Positions 40,899 to 49,145 of a DNA stretch of 64,000 bases are shown piece by piece. The notes below the pieces were generated by a model, which was given only the letters and a program-made list of their open reading frames with translations, had not been told where the DNA came from and did no database searches. Source of the stretch: Flagellimonas amoyensis (GTDB taxonomy: Bacteria; Bacteroidota; Bacteroidia; Flavobacteriales; Flavobacteriaceae); assembly GCF_003058265.1 (NCBI RefSeq), contig NZ_QBUK01000002.1, positions 392,972 through 456,971 on the forward strand, read 5' to 3'. How positions within the stretch are numbered: the stretch's first letter is position 1; every line of letters begins with the position of its first letter. Made by a program: the position numbers and the translations under genes.

Positions 40899-42959
40899 AT
40901 GAAAACCACATATCCATATGGGGCATGGTCGGGCTATTTGGGCCATTTGATTTTGGCCCTCTGTCTGGGGGTCATACCATTGTCCCCACAAAAGGCCCAA
41001 GCCCAAGAACCGATCTTGGCCCCTATCATAGACTCTATTCTCCCTATTGACTTAAAGGAAGTCATCGTCATTTCTTCCTTCAACAGGGGGATTGAACACA
41101 AATCCCAACCAAAGCCCCTATCCACATTGGACCAATATTTGGAATCTTCCAAAAAGGTTTCCATGGTCAAACGAGGGGCCTATGCCTGGGACCCCATGCT
41201 CAATGACATGACCTCCGAACGGCTGTCCATCACAATAGATGGCATGCGGATCTTTGGGGCCTGTACCGACAAAATGGATCCCATTACCTCCTATGTGGAT
41301 GTGTCCAACCTTTCCGATATCCATGTGGAAAGCGGCCAACAAGGGGCACGGCACGGCAATGTGATCGGGGGCGCCCTGGACATGCGTTTGGAAAAGAGCA
41401 ATTTTAGGCCCTTGGGATGGACAGGTGCAGTGGAAACTGGCTATGAGAGCAACAATACTGCCCAAATTGTGGGCGGTGAGCTCAACTTTTCGAACGAACA
41501 TTTCTATGTGGATACGGATCTGATTTACCGCAAAGCGGAAAACTATACGGCCGGCGGAGGTGAAGAAGTTGCTTTTTCCCAATTTGAAAAATACAACCTC
41601 TCCACAAATGCGGGATATAAAGTTTCGGAAAACCAAAAACTGTTGGCCAGTTTCATCTTTGATGAAGCCCGGGACGTAGGGTATCCCGCACTGCCTATGG
41701 ATGTGTCCCTGGCACGTGCCTTTATCGGCTCCCTGAGCTGGGTACAGGACAGTTTCATCGGTGACCTGGAGAATTGGGAGACCAAACTCTATGCGAACAC
41801 CATTACGCATATCATGGACGACAGTCAACGGCCCGATGTACCGATTCGGATGGACATGCCCGGTTGGAGCGACACCTATGGGTTTTACACCCAGACCGAG
41901 CTGATCTTGGATGACCATCATCTTATAGGTAAACTCGACGGCTATTACAACCGTTCCCTGGCGGAGATGACCATGTATCCCAATGATCCCAACGAGCAGG
42001 ACATGTTCATGTTGACCTGGCCCGACGTACGGACCTTGAACTCAGGCATCTATTTGGAGGACAAAATTTCGCTTAAAGAAAGTTCAGTGAAGCTATCGAC
42101 ACGCTTGGCACTCCAAACCTTCAACGTGGCCGATGATTTCGGCTTGAACAGCCTTCGGATCTTCTATCCTGATATGGCCCAACGGCAGACCCGGGTACTA
42201 AAGAGTGTTTCCACGCACTACCACAGACAGTTCAAGGCACTTCACCTCAGTGGTGGGCTTGCGTATGGGGACCGTGCACCATCGGTTTCGGAAGGTTTTG
42301 GATTTTACCTATTCAACAGTTTTGACAACCATGACTATATCGGAAATCCTGACCTTAAGAATGAAAAGGCCCTAGAGGCCAATTTTAAAATGGCGTGGCC
42401 CATAAAAAATCTGGACATCGCCGTGGAAGGCAATTATTTCCATACTTGGGATTACATCATCGGCGAGGTCCATCCCGAACTGGACGTTATGACCATTGGT
42501 GCCGATGGGGTCAAGGTATATACCAATCTGGAATATGCCAACCTTTACAATGTGTCTTTGGACATGGTATACCAACTCACATCGGAACTGGATTGGAGCG
42601 GATTGGTCTCCTATCACAGGGGTACGGATCAAAATGGCCGTAACCTGCCATTTATAAGTCCCGTGGACTATCGTGCCCGATTCACCTATGGTGATGGAAG
42701 TTTTTCCGGTTCCCTTACCCTTTCGGGAGCATTGGAGCAAAACAACTTTAGTGCGGATTTTGGTGAGGACCGAACCCCTGCCTACACCCTGCTCTCCCTG
42801 TCCATGGGAAAAACCTTTTCGATGGGCCAGGACAGGTTGTATGCCAAGATGGGAATCGAGAATATCTTCGATACCTATTATTCCACTTATGCCGACTGGA
42901 ACAACATTCCTCGGATGGGAAGGAACTTTTTCATGACCCTTTCCTATGCCATCAATTGA
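40899..42959 (+). CDS. TonB-dependent receptor, NosA/OprC copper-receptor type
   Basis: Outer-membrane receptor of 686 residues. Signal peptide about 1-36 (ending KAQAQ), plug with ERLSITIDGMRIFGACTDKM, DPITSYVDVSNL and HGNVIGGALDM, 22-strand barrel ending FFMTLSYAIN. The DG-x5-GAC-x3-MDP-x2-SY signature is the one of the copper receptors OprC and NosA, whose Cys/Met bind copper. NosA was first found as a need for loading N2O reductase. The neighbours (CNGKC protein, FixH/YtkA-like lipoprotein, nos genes) agree. No STN domain or TonB partner is nearby. Confidence 0.85.
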   Translation: MKTTYPYGAWSGYLGHLILALCLGVIPLSPQKAQAQEPILAPIIDSILPIDLKEVIVISSFNRGIEHKSQPKPLSTLDQYLESSKKVSMVKRGAYAWDPMLNDMTSERLSITIDGMRIFGACTDKMDPITSYVDVSNLSDIHVESGQQGARHGNVIGGALDMRLEKSNFRPLGWTGAVETGYESNNTAQIVGGELNFSNEHFYVDTDLIYRKAENYTAGGGEEVAFSQFEKYNLSTNAGYKVSENQKLLASFIFDEARDVGYPALPMDVSLARAFIGSLSWVQDSFIGDLENWETKLYANTITHIMDDSQRPDVPIRMDMPGWSDTYGFYTQTELILDDHHLIGKLDGYYNRSLAEMTMYPNDPNEQDMFMLTWPDVRTLNSGIYLEDKISLKESSVKLSTRLALQTFNVADDFGLNSLRIFYPDMAQRQTRVLKSVSTHYHRQFKALHLSGGLAYGDRAPSVSEGFGFYLFNSFDNHDYIGNPDLKNEKALEANFKMAWPIKNLDIAVEGNYFHTWDYIIGEVHPELDVMTIGADGVKVYTNLEYANLYNVSLDMVYQLTSELDWSGLVSYHRGTDQNGRNLPFISPVDYRARFTYGDGSFSGSLTLSGALEQNNFSADFGEDRTPAYTLLSLSMGKTFSMGQDRLYAKMGIENIFDTYYSTYADWNNIPRMGRNFFMTLSYAIN

Positions 42960-42999
42960 TCTTAAAACTTTTTATCAATCCAATTAAAAATACATAACA

Positions 43000-43854
43000 A
43001 TGAAAACCATAAAATCCATATTTGCACTTCTATTCTTGTCCATGGGGATCGTATCCTGCTCCGATAGTACGGATGATGCCATGCCCGTTTCGGACAATCC
43101 GCTTGAAGCCTTCAACCTTACCTCCAGTTTTGAGGCCAATGGGCATGTCCTGGAGCTCTATTCCGATCAGGACGGTTATTTCCTGGGCTATAACGAGGTC
43201 TATGTCCGTATCAAGGACCTTTCCACTGAAAGCTACATTCCCGATGTGACCATCGCATGGAATCCCGTCATGCATATGACCGACAAGACCCATTCCTGCC
43301 CTAGATCTGAGATTACAGCAACAGGGGATGCTACGGTCTATAAGGGCTATATTGTCTTCCAGATGGCCAGCAATACTGACGAATATTGGGAACTGAGCCT
43401 GGAATATCGTATCGGGGGCACCACCTACAATGCCACTGAACAAATTGTAGTCAATGCCCCAGTGGACGGAAAGAAAACGGTCAATGTGTTTACCGGAACG
43501 GATGATGTCCGATACATATTGGCCATGATGCCCTTTGCCCCGGAAGTCGCCGTGAACGACTTTTCGGCTGTACTCTTCAAAATGGAGACCATGATGAATT
43601 TTCCCCCGGTTGCGGATTACACGATCACCATAGATCCCCGAATGCCCAGTATGGGCAACCACAGTTCCCCGAACAATGAGGATTTGGTCTTTAATCCCGA
43701 ATCGGGCAGTTACAATGGAAAACTGTCCCTGACCATGACCGGTTACTGGAAGATCAACCTAAAACTTCTCAATGGCAACGGGGATATATTGAAAGGTGAG
43801 GACATTACAGAGGAAAATGAAGAAAGTAGCCTATTTTTTGAACTGGAATTTTAA
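43000..43854 (+). CDS. Lipoprotein with two FixH/YtkA-like domains
   Basis: 284 residues, lipobox GIVSC (Cys20). Two beta-sandwich repeats, about 35-150 and 155-284. Each has a Met/His-rich turn after strand three: PVMHMTDKTHSCP (about 88-100) and DPRMPSMGNHSSPNN (about 212-226), a pattern like the copper-linked FixH/YtkA proteins. It is the third gene of the copper-supply unit and is followed by a terminator. Proposed role: hold copper in the periplasm after entry by the receptor. Confidence 0.65.
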   Translation: MKTIKSIFALLFLSMGIVSCSDSTDDAMPVSDNPLEAFNLTSSFEANGHVLELYSDQDGYFLGYNEVYVRIKDLSTESYIPDVTIAWNPVMHMTDKTHSCPRSEITATGDATVYKGYIVFQMASNTDEYWELSLEYRIGGTTYNATEQIVVNAPVDGKKTVNVFTGTDDVRYILAMMPFAPEVAVNDFSAVLFKMETMMNFPPVADYTITIDPRMPSMGNHSSPNNEDLVFNPESGSYNGKLSLTMTGYWKINLKLLNGNGDILKGEDITEENEESSLFFELEF

Positions 43855-43886
43855 TTCCATGGCATCTTAGGTTATTTGTTTGTTGG

Positions 43887-43918
43887 AAATGGCTATCTGA
43901 TCACGGATGGCCATTTTT
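43887..43918 (+). terminator. Terminator of the copper-supply unit
   Basis: AAATGGC, 16 bases, GCCATTTTT, 33 bp after the lipoprotein stop. It also lies downstream of the convergent Rrf2-A gene. Confidence 0.65.
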
Positions 43919-43981
43919 ATGAATATAGGTTCGGGGTTTAAGAGGTTTCTGGAAACCGACTATAAAAAGATTGGGGGCGGG

Positions 43982-44413
43982 TCAAATAGGAAAAAACTCT
44001 TCGATGTCCTGTTTTCCGTCTATCAAGTCCAAAATGGTCGTCCTTTCCAATACTTTGATAAATTTCGCCTTGTTGGCACCCACCAATTTATGGAGTACGC
44101 AGGGATGGTCCATATCACAATCCTTAAGCCCCATGACACAGGATTTCACCCGTTTCTCCCCATCGATGACCTTTACGATATCCATAAGTGTTCTTTTCCG
44201 GTCTTCTTCGCTTAGGTAGAACCCTCCTTTGGGACCACGGGTTGAAGAAATGACACCATGCCTGGAGAGCTCCTGCAACAATTTGGCCAAGTAGGTTTCC
44301 GACACATGGATGGATTCATACATGTCCCTGACCAAAATCTTTTGGTCTTCACCGGAGTTCAGGGCCAAATACAGGACTCCCTTGATGGCATATTTGGATG
44401 AATTGGATAACAT
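43982..44413 (-). CDS. Rrf2-family regulator A (Fe-S motif)
   Basis: 143 residues. Winged HTH (MLSNSSKYAIKGVLYLA, VSETYLAKLLQELSRHGV, GPKGGF) and three Cys: C92, C99, C105 in SCVMGLKDCDMDHPCVLH, spaced C-x6-C-x5-C, the Fe-S cluster set of NsrR/IscR-like members. It is read away from the cytochrome c-nosZ unit, sharing the A2 operator region. With the same operator at A1, it is the likely NO- or redox-sensing regulator of both nos units. Confidence 0.88.
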   Translation of the reverse strand: MLSNSSKYAIKGVLYLALNSGEDQKILVRDMYESIHVSETYLAKLLQELSRHGVISSTRGPKGGFYLSEEDRKRTLMDIVKVIDGEKRVKSCVMGLKDCDMDHPCVLHKLVGANKAKFIKVLERTTILDLIDGKQDIEEFFPI

Positions 44414-44433
44414 GGGCTAAATATGCTAACAAA

Positions 44434-44472
44434 GATTAAAAGACATTTTTATCCTTTTAATGATTTTTATCA
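44434..44472. promoter_or_regulatory. Bipartite operator A2 (Rrf2-type box plus FNR/CRP-class box)
   Basis: GATTAAAA-GACA-TTTTTATC (44434-44453), eight bases, then TGAT-TTTT-ATCA (44461-44472). Over 38 bases it differs from A1 at six positions. It lies between the Rrf2-A and cytochrome c genes. Confidence 0.65.
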
Positions 44473-44484
44473 TATTTTTGATAG

Positions 44485-44503
44485 GTAACCCTGGTTACAT
44501 TTG
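44485..44503 (+). promoter_or_regulatory. -7 element TACATTTG with overlapping palindrome
   Basis: TACATTTG at 44496-44503 starts 29.5 bp past the FNR-class box centre, as at A1. The perfect palindrome GTAACC-CT-GGTTAC (44485-44498) runs into it and could be a further operator. The leader to ATG 44530 is about 22 nt. Confidence 0.55.
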
Positions 44504-44529
44504 ACAAAAATTTTTTAACCATTTATCAC

Positions 44530-45042
44530 ATGAAGACGATAATCAAAGGAATAACATTACTCTTCGCACTGATCATGATCGGTTGCGGGGGCAAACAAGA
44601 AGAAAAGAAAGAGGATGGCTTTAGCGTCCAACGTAAAAAGGCCGCTACGGAACAGCCTGTAGAGACGAACTCTTCCACTGAGACCAAGGCTTCCGAGCGG
44701 GTGGATATGTCCACCAAGGGTGTCGGCCCCATCAAATCCGTGACCTTGGCCCCAGAAATCGATCAGGCCATGGCCGACAACGGCAAGGCAGTCTATGAAC
44801 AAATGTGCTTGGCCTGCCATAGAGTGGGTAAAAAATTTATAGGCCCACCACCCAATGGGGTATTGGAACGAAGGACGCCGGAATGGATCATGAACATGAT
44901 CTTGAACCCCCAGGAAATGGTACAACAAGATCCCCTGGCCAAAGAGTTGCTCCAGGAATTCAACGGATCTCCCATGTCCAACCAAGGGTTGACAGAGGAA
45001 CAGGCCCGTGCCATTCTTGAATACTTCAGGACATTAAAATAA
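44530..45042 (+). CDS. c-type cytochrome lipoprotein
   Basis: 170 residues; lipobox MIGC (Cys19), then a charged linker (20-75), then a class I cytochrome c domain with CLACH (about 95-99) and a distal Met in GSPMSNQGL. First gene of the nosZ unit, six bp before the fasciclin gene. In clade II nos clusters such small cytochromes are thought to carry electrons to NosZ; that role is inferred from position. Confidence 0.9.
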   Translation: MKTIIKGITLLFALIMIGCGGKQEEKKEDGFSVQRKKAATEQPVETNSSTETKASERVDMSTKGVGPIKSVTLAPEIDQAMADNGKAVYEQMCLACHRVGKKFIGPPPNGVLERRTPEWIMNMILNPQEMVQQDPLAKELLQEFNGSPMSNQGLTEEQARAILEYFRTLK

Positions 45043-45047
45043 ACCAT

Positions 45048-45629
45048 ATGAAATCAACCATTAAACTCAGTGCACTCGGGCTGATCTTATTACTGGTACT
45101 CAACGTCAGCTGTAAGGATAGGGCCCAAAACGAAACAACCGCTTCTGACCAAAACGAATCAGGGGCAATTATTGAGAGTAACAAAGGACAGGCCTTTATC
45201 GAAGATGATGCCTCCTCTCCCAATGTTCTCCAAATCGCCATCGGGTCACCCGACCATAGTACTTTGGTTGCAGCGGTCCAAGCCGCAGAATTGGAGAATG
45301 CCCTGGTCAACGCAGGACCCCTTATGGTATTTGCACCCACCAATGCCGCATTTGATTCATTGCCTGCAGGAACTGTGGAAGATCTTTTGAAACCCGAGAA
45401 CAAGGAGGCCTTGGCCAACATTCTCAAGTATCATGTGACTCCGGGCAACTATTCCAAGGACTTCTTGAAAAAATTCAAGAAGCTGGGGCAGGCAAACAAC
45501 CAAAATGTCCCTGTGGAGGTCAAAGGTGACGATGTCTTTGTCGGAGGGGCCAAGATCATTGCCAGCATACCTGCAGGTAACGGAATTGTCCATGTTGTGG
45601 ACAAGGTCATCCTACCTCCTGCCCAATAA
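45048..45629 (+). CDS. Fasciclin-domain lipoprotein
   Basis: 193 residues; lipobox NVSC (Cys17), then one FAS1 domain (about 60-190): DHSTLVAAVQAAELENAL, GPLMVFAPTNAAFDSLPAGT (H1 region), and ANGNIVHVVDKVILPP-like GNGIVHVVDKVI (H2). Fasciclin proteins between a cytochrome c and nosZ are common in Bacteroidetes nos loci; the function is not known. Confidence 0.9.
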   Translation: MKSTIKLSALGLILLLVLNVSCKDRAQNETTASDQNESGAIIESNKGQAFIEDDASSPNVLQIAIGSPDHSTLVAAVQAAELENALVNAGPLMVFAPTNAAFDSLPAGTVEDLLKPENKEALANILKYHVTPGNYSKDFLKKFKKLGQANNQNVPVEVKGDDVFVGGAKIIASIPAGNGIVHVVDKVILPPAQ

Positions 45630-45666
45630 CTGATTAACACCAAAAAAACGAATAAATCCTAACACA

Positions 45667-47619
45667 ATGAAAGTAAAACACCATTTAATACCGGCACTTG
45701 GAGCAGCTTTGATGCTTGTTTCCTGCGGCCAACAGAACCAAAGTTCCAACGGGGCCCTATCCTCCAGTGCCGCCGAAAAAGTATATGTAGCTCCCGGGGA
45801 GCAGGATGAATACTACGCCTTTCTTTCTGGAGGATATAGCGGTAACCTAACCGTTTATGGATTACCATCAGGGCGGATGTTCAAGGAAATCCCTGTCTTC
45901 TCCCAATTTCCCACATCGGGTTATGGCTATTCCGAAGAGACCATTCCCATGTTGAACACTTCCCATGGATTTGTGCCCTGGGACGACCTGCACCACCCTG
46001 ATATTTCCCAGACCAACGGAGAATTGGATGGCAGATGGATCTTTGTGAACGGGAACAATACCCCTCGTATCGCTAGGGTGGATCTGGGCACCTTTGAAAC
46101 TGCTGAAATTATCGAGGTTCCCAACAGTGCGGGTAACCACAGTTCCTCCTTTATCACGGAAAACACCGAATATGTGGTAGCCGGTACCCGCTTTGCCGTA
46201 CCTGTACCACAGCGGGACATGTCCATCAGTGAATATAAAGGAAACTTTAAGGGCGCCCTTACCTTTATAAGTGTGGATCCCGAGCATGGTCACATGGCCA
46301 TCAAGTTCCAATTATTGATGCCAGGGTTCAACTACGACCTATCCCACCCTGGAAGGGGTAAGTCTCACGGCTGGTTTTTCTTTACAACCTATAATACAGA
46401 GGAGGCCAATACTCTTTTGGAAGTGAACGCCTCCCAAAACGACAAGGATTTCATTGCTGCCATCAACTGGAAAAAAATCGAGGAATATGTGAACAACGGT
46501 GGAGGCACCAAAATGCCTGCCAACTATGCCCACAACGTGTATGATGAACACTCCCATACCGGGACAACAACCATGAGGGATGAAGTGCTTACCGTGGATC
46601 CCACCAAGGTGCCCGGAGCGGTATTTTTCCTTCCCACACCAAAATCACCCCATGGTTGTGACGTCGATCCAACCGGACAATACATTATTGGCAACGGAAA
46701 ACTGTCAGCAGATCTGACGGTTCATTCCTTCGATAAAATGATTGCCGCTATAGAAGGGGGAAAATTTGATGGGGAAGCCTATGGCATTCCAATCCTAAAA
46801 TTTGAGGACGTATTGGCCGGACAGGTAAAGAGTGGTGGACTAGGTCCATTACACACCGAGTTCGATGGTAAGGGCAATGCCTATACCACGTTCTTTATCT
46901 CTTCCGAAGTCGTGAAATGGCAGTTGGGCACTTGGGAGGTTATCGATAGAAAGCCCACTTATTACTCCGTGGGACACTTGATGATCCCCGGTGGTAATTC
47001 CAGAAAGCCTTTCGGCAAATATGTGGTGGCCATGAACAAGATCACCAAGGATCGTTATTTGCCCACTGGACCTGAAATGGAACACTCTGCCCAACTTTAC
47101 GACATCTCCGGGGACAAAATGGAATTGATTTATGACTTCCCTACCCACGGGGAGCCTCATTATGCGGCAGGATGTCCAGCGGAACTTTTGGCGCCAAAGT
47201 CACAAAAAATCTATCGCTTGGATGAAAACAGACACCCTTACGCAGTAACAACGGCGGATGGGGCCAAGGTAGTCCGGGACGGCAACGAGGTTCACGTGTA
47301 CATGTCCACCATACGTAGCCACTTTACACCGGACAACATAGAAGGTATCAAGGTGGGTGATAAGGTCTATTTCCACATCACCAACCACGAACAGGACTTT
47401 GATGTCCCCCATGGTTTTGCCATTCTTGGCCAGAACTCTTCAGAACTGCTCGTAATGCCGGGGCAAACCAAAACTTCGGTCTGGGAGCCCAAACAAGTTG
47501 GGGTATGGCCATTCTATTGCACGGACTTCTGCTCAGCTCTGCACCAAGAGATGCAAGGATATGTCAGGGTATCCCCTGCCAATTCAAACGTGGAACTTAA
47601 ATGGTCCCTTGGTGAGTGA
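45667..47619 (+). CDS. nosZ: Nitrous oxide reductase, clade II (Sec-exported)
   Basis: N2O + 2 e- + 2 H+ to N2 + H2O, in the periplasm. 650 residues with a Sec/lipoprotein signal (LMLVSC, Cys20) instead of the Tat signal of clade I. A seven-bladed propeller holds the CuZ histidines (DDLHHPDIS near 104, EHSHTG near 293, and SPHGCDVDP near 330). The CuA cupredoxin domain is at the C-terminus with YCTDFCSALHQEMQGY (C-x3-C-x3-H-x2-M). Followed by a strong terminator, so nosZ may be made in excess of the accessory genes. Confidence 0.97.
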   Translation: MKVKHHLIPALGAALMLVSCGQQNQSSNGALSSSAAEKVYVAPGEQDEYYAFLSGGYSGNLTVYGLPSGRMFKEIPVFSQFPTSGYGYSEETIPMLNTSHGFVPWDDLHHPDISQTNGELDGRWIFVNGNNTPRIARVDLGTFETAEIIEVPNSAGNHSSSFITENTEYVVAGTRFAVPVPQRDMSISEYKGNFKGALTFISVDPEHGHMAIKFQLLMPGFNYDLSHPGRGKSHGWFFFTTYNTEEANTLLEVNASQNDKDFIAAINWKKIEEYVNNGGGTKMPANYAHNVYDEHSHTGTTTMRDEVLTVDPTKVPGAVFFLPTPKSPHGCDVDPTGQYIIGNGKLSADLTVHSFDKMIAAIEGGKFDGEAYGIPILKFEDVLAGQVKSGGLGPLHTEFDGKGNAYTTFFISSEVVKWQLGTWEVIDRKPTYYSVGHLMIPGGNSRKPFGKYVVAMNKITKDRYLPTGPEMEHSAQLYDISGDKMELIYDFPTHGEPHYAAGCPAELLAPKSQKIYRLDENRHPYAVTTADGAKVVRDGNEVHVYMSTIRSHFTPDNIEGIKVGDKVYFHITNHEQDFDVPHGFAILGQNSSELLVMPGQTKTSVWEPKQVGVWPFYCTDFCSALHQEMQGYVRVSPANSNVELKWSLGE

Positions 47620-47642
47620 TTCGGATTGACTCATCAATGAAC

Positions 47643-47678
47643 AAAGCGGGCTGTGTCCATGACCTGCCCGCTTTTTTT
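47643..47678 (+). terminator. Rho-independent terminator after nosZ
   Basis: AAAGCGGGC, 14 bases, GCCCGCTTTTTTT: a 9-bp GC-rich stem and a T run, 24 bp after the nosZ stop. Confidence 0.88.
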
Positions 47679-47743
47679 ACAAATTGAAAAACAACCGTCT
47701 ACCAAAAAACCGAACTCAGTTTGTAACCCTTAAATCAAAAAAA

Positions 47744-48358
47744 ATGAAAAAGGCTAGTATATTAATGATCATTGGCCCGTTCTTCTTATTGGGATTGTAT
47801 GTCTTCCCACTCTGGAATATCATGTTGGGAGCACCCCAATATCCCGACCCATTGGGCTTGAACATCCATATCAATGGGCTACAGGGCGTTAACGAATTTG
47901 ACATTCAAAACATTGACGGATTGAACCACTACATCGGCATGCACACACTTCCCAAAGTAGAGGATATGTGGGAATTTGGAACCTTTCCAATAATAATCGG
48001 AATCATGGTTGGGCTTGGGGTATTAATAGGCGTATTAGGTTTTCTGGAAAAGGTAAGCTACAAATGGTTCTTGGGTTGGTTCGCATTGATGTCCCTAATG
48101 GGCATCATGGGCATGTACGATTTCAATGAATGGTTAGTGGACTACGGCACCAATTTGGACCCCAATGCCATTATGAAATTGACCAATCCTGATGGAACCC
48201 CAATGACCTACAAACCCCCATTGTTGGGCCATGTGAAGATGTTGAACTTTGATGTTACCTCTTTGCCCGCTACAGGTGCATGGCTGATGTTCCTAGGCAT
48301 GATGATGACCTTGGCAGCCGGGTTCCTCGGATGGAAAGACAAGAAAACTAAAACTTGA
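47744..48358 (+). CDS. Nos-cluster membrane protein (NosB-position)
   Basis: 204 residues from ATG 47744 (MKKASILM); a longer frame to 47684 has no signal. Four membrane helices (about 5-24, 77-99, 108-126, 178-198). A periplasmic loop after TM1 holds PQYPDPLGLNIHINGLQG and GLNHYIGMHTLP, which is conserved in Bacteroidetes nos clusters as I recall. Its place right after nosZ is the place of the integral membrane protein NosB in clade II clusters; homology to NosB is unproven. Four bp before nosL. Confidence 0.75.
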   Translation: MKKASILMIIGPFFLLGLYVFPLWNIMLGAPQYPDPLGLNIHINGLQGVNEFDIQNIDGLNHYIGMHTLPKVEDMWEFGTFPIIIGIMVGLGVLIGVLGFLEKVSYKWFLGWFALMSLMGIMGMYDFNEWLVDYGTNLDPNAIMKLTNPDGTPMTYKPPLLGHVKMLNFDVTSLPATGAWLMFLGMMMTLAAGFLGWKDKKTKT

Positions 48359-48361
48359 CCC

Positions 48362-48793
48362 ATGAAAAAACAACTATTGCCATTGATACTGACATTGGTA
48401 CTTTTGATAGCATGCACTGTAGGTCCCAAACCGATTGATTATGGACACGTAGCCTGCCACTATTGTAGTATGACCATTGTGGACAAACAACATGCCGCAC
48501 AGCTGGTCACCACTAAGGGGAAGGTCTTCAATTTCGATGCCGTGGAGTGCATGATGAACCAGTTAAAAGATTGGGACGAATCCACCATTGCCCTGTTCTT
48601 GGCCAATGATTTTGACCGGCCTGGGGAGCTGATCGATGCCACCAGTGCCACCTATTTGATCAGCGAGAACATCCCGAGCCCCATGGGCGCCTATCTCAGC
48701 GCCTTTGCAGAGGAAGGGGCTGCCCGGCATGCCCTGGAGGGCAATGGAGGGCAATTACTTACTTGGAATGAATTGAAACAACAATATCAATAG
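48362..48793 (+). CDS. nosL: NosL copper chaperone
   Basis: 143 residues, lipobox LIAC (Cys18). The metal site ACHYCSMTI (C32, C35, M37) and FDAVECMMNQL are NosL hallmarks. NosL is an outer- or inner-membrane lipoprotein that delivers Cu(I) to apo-NosZ with NosDFY. It fits the copper-supply genes upstream. Confidence 0.95.
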   Translation: MKKQLLPLILTLVLLIACTVGPKPIDYGHVACHYCSMTIVDKQHAAQLVTTKGKVFNFDAVECMMNQLKDWDESTIALFLANDFDRPGELIDATSATYLISENIPSPMGAYLSAFAEEGAARHALEGNGGQLLTWNELKQQYQ

Positions 48794-48811
48794 TGAAACA
48801 ATTACACAACT

Positions 48812-49111
48812 ATGTATAAAATAGATATAGACAATACCATTGCCCAACAACCCTTTGACGGACTACAGATTGAAAAACTGGCCAAAACTGAATCTATGGA
48901 AATCTTGAGCATCAGTTTGGCCAAGGATGCCATCTTTCCTAAGCACACTTCCCCTAAAGATGCCCATTTGGTCGTTTTGGAGGGTTCCATTGATTTCCAC
49001 ATCGAAAACCAAAGCGTCACTTTATTGCCACAGCAACACTTTGGTTTTTCCAAGGAAGTGGAACATTGGGTAAAAGCCCTTGCAGATGCCAAGTTTTTGA
49101 TTATCCGATAA
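48812..49111 (+). CDS. Small cupin-domain protein
   Basis: 99 residues, no signal peptide: a single beta-barrel cupin (FDGLQIEKLAKTESMEILSI, PKHTSPKDAHLVVLEGSIDF, HFGFSKEVEHWVKAL). Metal-ligand positions hold H (KHTSPKDAH) and a later H in EHW. It is 18 bp after nosL and 34 bp before nosD. A cytosolic cupin in a nos cluster has no known role; metal sensing or storage is a guess. Confidence 0.82.
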   Translation: MYKIDIDNTIAQQPFDGLQIEKLAKTESMEILSISLAKDAIFPKHTSPKDAHLVVLEGSIDFHIENQSVTLLPQQHFGFSKEVEHWVKALADAKFLIIR

Positions 49112-49145
49112 AGAAATCATAGCTTCATAAGCCATAAGGTCGCCT

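Noticed and set aside
47684..47743. Earlier start for the membrane protein after nosZ
   Set aside because: It would add 20 polar residues before the signal-like helix and begin six bp after the terminator T-run.
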